Both the position numbers and the translations under genes were made by a program. A stretch of 10,866 bases of DNA from Butyrivibrio sp. GTDB lineage: Bacteria; Bacillota_A; Clostridia; Lachnospirales; Lachnospiraceae. The DNA lies in NCBI RefSeq assembly GCF_024699075.1, contig NZ_JAILQF010000359.1, forward strand, positions 1 to 10,866, read 5' to 3'. Positions 8,524 to 10,866 of this stretch are shown here, piece by piece. The notes beneath the pieces were generated by a model. The model was not told the origin of the DNA. It saw only the letters and a program-made list of their open reading frames with translations, and ran no database searches. Position 1 is the first letter of the stretch, and each line of letters starts with the position of its first letter.

Positions 8524-9501
8524 AAGAAGATGACTTCTAAGCTCTTCTCCACTCTTTTCAGAAAGATATGCAGGTGGAACATCAAGAACTGTCTTACATC
8601 CACGCTGTCCTTCATCATACATTCTCTTTACAGCTCTTGCATAAGCTACAAGCACGCTTGTTGTAAATTCCGGGTTTGAATCAAGTTTTAAGCTATATTC
8701 GATAATGTGATTATTTTCCTTATTAACACCTGTTCTACCGCTTCTGAATACAAATCCGCCATGAGCCATTCCTGAGTGATTCTTTATAAACTCTTCTTCA
8801 TCAATGAAATGAACAGTTGTATTGTATTCATCAAAGTAGTTAGGCATCTCTTTGATCTCTTTTTCGATACGAGCCTTATCAGCGCCTTCCTTAGCTACTA
8901 CAAATACTTCTCTTGTGTGCTTATCACGTGTAGTAAGCTCTGGGTTCTCACCATTTCTTACAGCTTCAAGAGCTGCATCTACAGGGATTGTGTACTGCTT
9001 GGCATTCTTAACGCCTTCGATACGACGAACAGCATCTGAATGTCCCTGGCTTACGCCCTTACCCCAGAATGTGTAGTCCTTACCATCAGGAAGAATAGCA
9101 TTGGCGTATACTCTGTTAAGTGAGAAAAGACCCGGATCCCATCCGCATGAGATAAGTCCTACATGGTCAGATTCTCTTGCAGCCTTATCAACATTGGCAA
9201 AATGCTCCGGAATACGAGCATGTGTATCAAAGCTGTCAATTACATTGAACATCTTCGCATATTCAGGTGTCTGAACAGGAAGGTCTGTAGCTGATCCTCC
9301 GCAGATAACCATAACATCGATCTTGTCTTTATAATCTGCAACATCTTTTATATTAACAACCGGTACATCCTTGGAGATAATAGAAACGCTCTCTGGATCT
9401 CTTCTTGTAAATACAGCTACAAGTTCCATATCAGGTGCTGCATTAACTGCAATTTCCACACCTCTTCCAAGGTTACCATAACCTAATATACCTATCTTCA
9501 T
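8521..9501 (-). CDS. ddh: meso-Diaminopimelate D-dehydrogenase
   Basis: The enzyme (EC 1.4.1.16) makes meso-2,6-diaminopimelate from tetrahydrodipicolinate, NH4+ and NADPH in one step, feeding lysine and peptidoglycan synthesis. At 326 residues it has the family's normal length (~320-330). The N-terminus has the dinucleotide-binding motif GYGNLG (7-12), followed by VFTRRDP, with arginines 33-34 placed to bind the NADPH phosphate. Family signatures are VIDSFDTHARIPEH (87-100), SCGWDPG (118-124, Trp121, Asp122), YTFWGKGVSQGHSDAVRR (143-160) and HSGMAHGGF (242-250). LDSNPEFTTS (273-282) closes the substrate domain. The ATG at 9501 has AGGAGG about 11 nt upstream. It lies 128 bp after the HAD gene and has a likely promoter of its own in that gap. 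The stop codon lies within a direct repeat. No other dap gene is in the window, so this may be the sole DAP branch or a second route. Confidence 0.96.
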   Translation of the reverse strand: MKIGILGYGNLGRGVEIAVNAAPDMELVAVFTRRDPESVSIISKDVPVVNIKDVADYKDKIDVMVICGGSATDLPVQTPEYAKMFNVIDSFDTHARIPEHFANVDKAARESDHVGLISCGWDPGLFSLNRVYANAILPDGKDYTFWGKGVSQGHSDAVRRIEGVKNAKQYTIPVDAALEAVRNGENPELTTRDKHTREVFVVAKEGADKARIEKEIKEMPNYFDEYNTTVHFIDEEEFIKNHSGMAHGGFVFRSGRTGVNKENNHIIEYSLKLDSNPEFTTSVLVAYARAVKRMYDEGQRGCKTVLDVPPAYLSEKSGEELRSHLL

Positions 9502-9567
9502 GATATTTAATTCCTCCTGCTTTCTCTATCGTAAAATTAAATTGTGCTTTGTAAGTTGCACCTAACA

Positions 9568-9605
9568 ATTATATTATTTCTTTTTGGCAAAATAAATATG
9601 CCAAA
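9568..9605 (-). promoter_or_regulatory. Candidate ddh promoter with overlapping palindromic operator
   Basis: A perfect -10 box TATAAT (minus strand, 9568-9573) is 17 bp from a poor -35, TTTATT (9591-9596). A perfect palindrome TTTGGCA-N9-TGCCAAA (9583-9605) straddles the -35 position. This arrangement suits a repressor, or an activator compensating for the weak -35. The ~60-nt leader carries a small GTGC/GCAC inverted repeat and ends in the AGGAGG of ddh. The regulator is not known. Confidence 0.5.
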
Positions 9606-9627
9606 TGAATATTTTTACATTTTGCAT
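9598..9627 (-). terminator. Weak hairpin just after the HAD gene, possible terminator
   Basis: ATGCCAAATG (9598-9607) and CATTTTGCAT (9618-9627) pair at 9 of 10 positions around a 10-nt loop, starting 2 nt beyond the HAD stop codon. In minus-strand RNA the stem is followed by AUUUAUUUU, which is U-rich but broken. The proximal arm is shared with the ddh operator palindrome, so the two structures exclude each other. Evidence for termination is modest. Confidence 0.35.
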
Positions 9628-9629
9628 GA

Positions 9630-10259
9630 TTAATTTTTTATAAACTGCTTTGCATAATCAGAAAACTCGTCAAGGCTGTCAAGTATCTTATCAGCAAGTT
9701 TATTCATTTCCTCATCTGCAGGAATGATGTCAGGTACCATTACTGTGATCATATCTGCTGCCTTACCTGCTCTTACTCCGTTGAAACTATCTTCTACAAC
9801 CATGCACTCATTTGTATCTACTCCAAGTTCTCCAGCTGCATAAATAAAGATATCAGGAGCCGGCTTACCGTTTTCAAGCTGATTGCCACTTATTATCTGA
9901 TCAAAATATGCTTCCATGTTGGTATCTTTAAGGTACCTCTTTGCAACATTCTTGGCAGAAGATGTTGCTATTGCTGTAAGTAGGCCATTTTCCTTACACC
10001 ATTTAAGAGTCTTTAAGGTTCCTTCCTTCACAGGAATTCCTTTACTTATCTCTTCTTCAGTATATTTATTCTTAAGTTCGTATATTTTATCAGAATCATA
10101 TCCGTTGTCATTAAGCATCTGAACAATATTGACATGGCTTCTGCCTATAAGCTGGAGATAGAAATCATCAGGGATTCCAGCCTTGACCCAGGCTCTTCTA
10201 TACACAGCTTCGGTATCATACAACGTTCCATCCATATCAAAAATAACTGCTTTAATCAT
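9630..10259 (-). CDS. HAD-superfamily hydrolase, beta-phosphoglucomutase-like
   Basis: A cytoplasmic phosphatase or phosphomutase of 209 residues, acting through a phospho-aspartate intermediate. Motif I is FDMDGTLYDTE with nucleophile Asp8 and acid/base Asp10. The helical cap (subclass I, about residues 15-80) follows. Motif II is IATSS with Thr99/Ser100. Motif III is Lys132 in NGKPAPDIF. Motif IV is VVEDSFNGVRAG with Glu156 and Asp157 for Mg2+. This set matches the beta-phosphoglucomutase/phosphatase branch, but substrates in it range from sugar phosphates to nucleotides and cannot be assigned. The start at 10259 (MIKAVIFDMDG) is preferred because AAAGGA (10266-10271) lies 6 nt upstream. 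An in-frame ATG at 10274 would add five residues (MKGFL) and has GGAG only 3 nt away. The gene lies upstream of ddh on the same strand, with a 128-bp gap, and no functional link is evident. Confidence 0.9.
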   Translation of the reverse strand: MIKAVIFDMDGTLYDTEAVYRRAWVKAGIPDDFYLQLIGRSHVNIVQMLNDNGYDSDKIYELKNKYTEEEISKGIPVKEGTLKTLKWCKENGLLTAIATSSAKNVAKRYLKDTNMEAYFDQIISGNQLENGKPAPDIFIYAAGELGVDTNECMVVEDSFNGVRAGKAADMITVMVPDIIPADEEMNKLADKILDSLDEFSDYAKQFIKN

Positions 10260-10318
10260 TAAAAATCCTTTCATAAACTCCCATGTTTAATATAGGAGTT
10301 AACCACTAACTAAACTAC

Positions 10319-10404
10319 GCGCATAAAACATACTGCTGTCCTTGCGTTTTGATAACTCGGACAGTCTGTAATCAACAACTGATACTATAGCACAACTTAT
10401 GCGC
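10319..10404. repeat. Nested inverted repeats, possible three-way-junction RNA or operator cluster
   Basis: GCGCATAA (10319-10326) and TTATGCGC (10397-10404) are perfect 8-bp arms enclosing 70 nt. Inside are CTGTCC (10336-10341) with GGACAG (10359-10364), flanked by TAC/GTA after a small internal loop, and ATCA-N5-TGAT (10372-10384). Folded together they make a three-stem junction. It matches no riboswitch class I recognise. If the extended -10 at 10384-10392 is the HAD promoter, the distal arm would not be transcribed and the repeat would act as DNA. Confidence 0.45.
10384..10392 (-). promoter_or_regulatory. Candidate extended -10 promoter for the HAD gene
   Basis: TGCTATAGT on the minus strand matches an extended -10 (TGn plus TATAGT, five of six to TATAAT). 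No good -35 lies 16-18 bp upstream. It would give a leader of roughly 115 nt before the HAD start. Confidence 0.35.
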
Positions 10405-10456
10405 AAATTTATAGGTTTTTGAATTTCTGATTTATGCTCTTCTATGCCCGTCCCTG

Positions 10457-10485
10457 CAAGAAGTGCACTATAACTGCATTTCTTG
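10457..10485 (+). other. 11-bp hairpin upstream of the plus-strand gene
   Basis: CAAGAAGTGCA (10457-10467), loop CTATAAC, and TGCATTTCTTG (10475-10485) pair without a break. The pair at 10463/10479 is G-U in plus-strand RNA but A-C in minus-strand RNA, which favours a plus-strand transcript. No U run follows, so it is not a normal terminator. Confidence 0.45.
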
Positions 10486-10509
10486 AACTGATCAAAAGTT
10501 TTAAATATT

Positions 10510-10527
10510 TATTTTGTAAACAAAATA
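10510..10527. promoter_or_regulatory. Palindromic candidate operator upstream of the plus-strand gene
   Basis: TATTTTGT-AA-ACAAAATA is a perfect 8+2+8 palindrome about 104 bp before the start codon at 10631. The length and symmetry suit a dimeric transcription factor, but it is A/T-rich and could arise by chance. A second imperfect inverted repeat, ACCGATA-TAAG-TATTGGT (10536-10553, one G-U), follows within 10 bp. Confidence 0.35.
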
Positions 10528-10630
10528 TATTTTATACCGATATAAGTATTGGTCTGTTTCAATTATTTATATTTTCTATTCAAAAAATATATTGATCCAA
10601 AAGATAAATATTATGCTCAAGGAGGTTTTT

Positions 10631-10866
10631 ATGAGAATTCTTTTTGCACCAGGAGTTGTAAGAGAAGTATTATCAGCAGAAGTTGTTCCTATGGACATAG
10701 GCGATGGCAAGATCATAGGTACCCAGGTCAACTTCACACTTGCGCCTTCAGGCGACAAGCTTGAGTATATCTACAGCCAGTCTGTACCGATAGAAGAATC
10801 CGGACAGCGCGCAATTGATTTTGTAAATGGTCTTTATGAAAAGGGCTTTGCAGACTTTTCTTCTGA
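10631..10866 (+). CDS. Unrecognised protein, N-terminal 78 residues (cut by window edge)
   Basis: The frame opens with ATG at 10631, five nt after a perfect AAGGAGG (10619-10625), and stays open for 78 codons to the window end. The N-terminus reads MRILFAPGVVREVLSAEVVP, followed by an alternation of short hydrophobic strands with polar turns and the segment RAIDFVNGLYEKG. It looks like a soluble alpha/beta or mostly-beta cytoplasmic protein. There is no signal peptide, membrane segment or metal-binding cluster in the visible part. The family is not recognised and no function is offered. It is the only plus-strand gene and is transcribed away from the HAD gene. The strong ribosome binding site and clean frame make it very likely real. 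An overlapping frame at 10549-10764 lacks a comparable start and is rejected. Confidence 0.8.
   Translation, partial: MRILFAPGVVREVLSAEVVPMDIGDGKIIGTQVNFTLAPSGDKLEYIYSQSVPIEESGQRAIDFVNGLYEKGFADFSS

Larger units (their letters stand above)
10260..10630. other. 371-bp divergent intergenic region with several inverted repeats and no gene seen
   Basis: This A/T-rich stretch separates the minus-strand HAD gene from the plus-strand unknown gene and must hold both promoters. No convincing coding frame is present. It contains at least five inverted repeats, listed separately. It also has AACTCC/GGAGTT (10276-10281 with 10295-10300), which could mask the GGAG before the upstream HAD start. Confidence 0.6.

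Noticed and set aside
8440..8525. CRISPR-like repeat
   Set aside because: There are only two copies, the spacer is complementary to the repeat, and no cas genes are nearby.
10549..10764. 71-codon plus-strand frame overlapping the start of the 10631 gene
   Set aside because: It is in a different frame, has no ribosome binding site, and loses to the AAGGAGG-led frame, whose translation is more protein-like.

Overview
The window looks like a chromosomal segment from an anaerobic Firmicute of the Lachnospiraceae type, most like Butyrivibrio or Pseudobutyrivibrio. This is inferred from three things: a type III glutamine synthetase beside glutamate synthase, a meso-diaminopimelate dehydrogenase, and A/T-rich intergenic DNA with strong GGAG-type ribosome binding sites. 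No phage, plasmid, transposase, tRNA, rRNA or CRISPR array was found. Six genes lie on the minus strand and one truncated gene lies on the plus strand at the right end.

Right to left, in the direction of minus-strand transcription: a HAD-family phosphatase/phosphomutase (9630-10259); ddh, meso-diaminopimelate D-dehydrogenase (8521-9501); a 267-bp spacer with a dense repeat/hairpin cluster and a long-armed terminator; two adjacent half-size ABC exporter genes (6388-8253 and 4479-6326); glnA type III glutamine synthetase (2294-4402); and the first half of gltB (2258 to beyond base 1). The plus-strand gene starting at 10631 runs off the right edge and was not recognised.

The functional units are clear. 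glnA and gltB, 35 bp apart, form the GS-GOGAT ammonium assimilation route: GS makes glutamine and GltB transfers its amide to 2-oxoglutarate. The two ABC proteins almost certainly form one heterodimer. The first has Asp in place of the catalytic Walker B Glu but a perfect LSGGQ. The second has the catalytic Glu but a degenerate LSTGE signature. Together they give one degenerate and one competent ATP site, as in TM287/288 and BmrCD. ddh makes meso-DAP for lysine and peptidoglycan in one step. The HAD protein has all its catalytic motifs, but its substrate cannot be told from sequence.

Most of the unexplained structure is in the intergenic regions. These are: (i) a 15-bp direct repeat at the ddh stop codon whose copies compete for one complementary segment; (ii) a 14-bp stem with a 66-nt loop and a U tract; (iii) three TTTGGCA-like half-sites between the HAD gene and ddh; and (iv) a 371-bp divergent region with nested inverted repeats, palindromes and hairpins. 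No clearly new multi-gene system is visible. These non-coding structures and the unknown plus-strand gene are the best leads.
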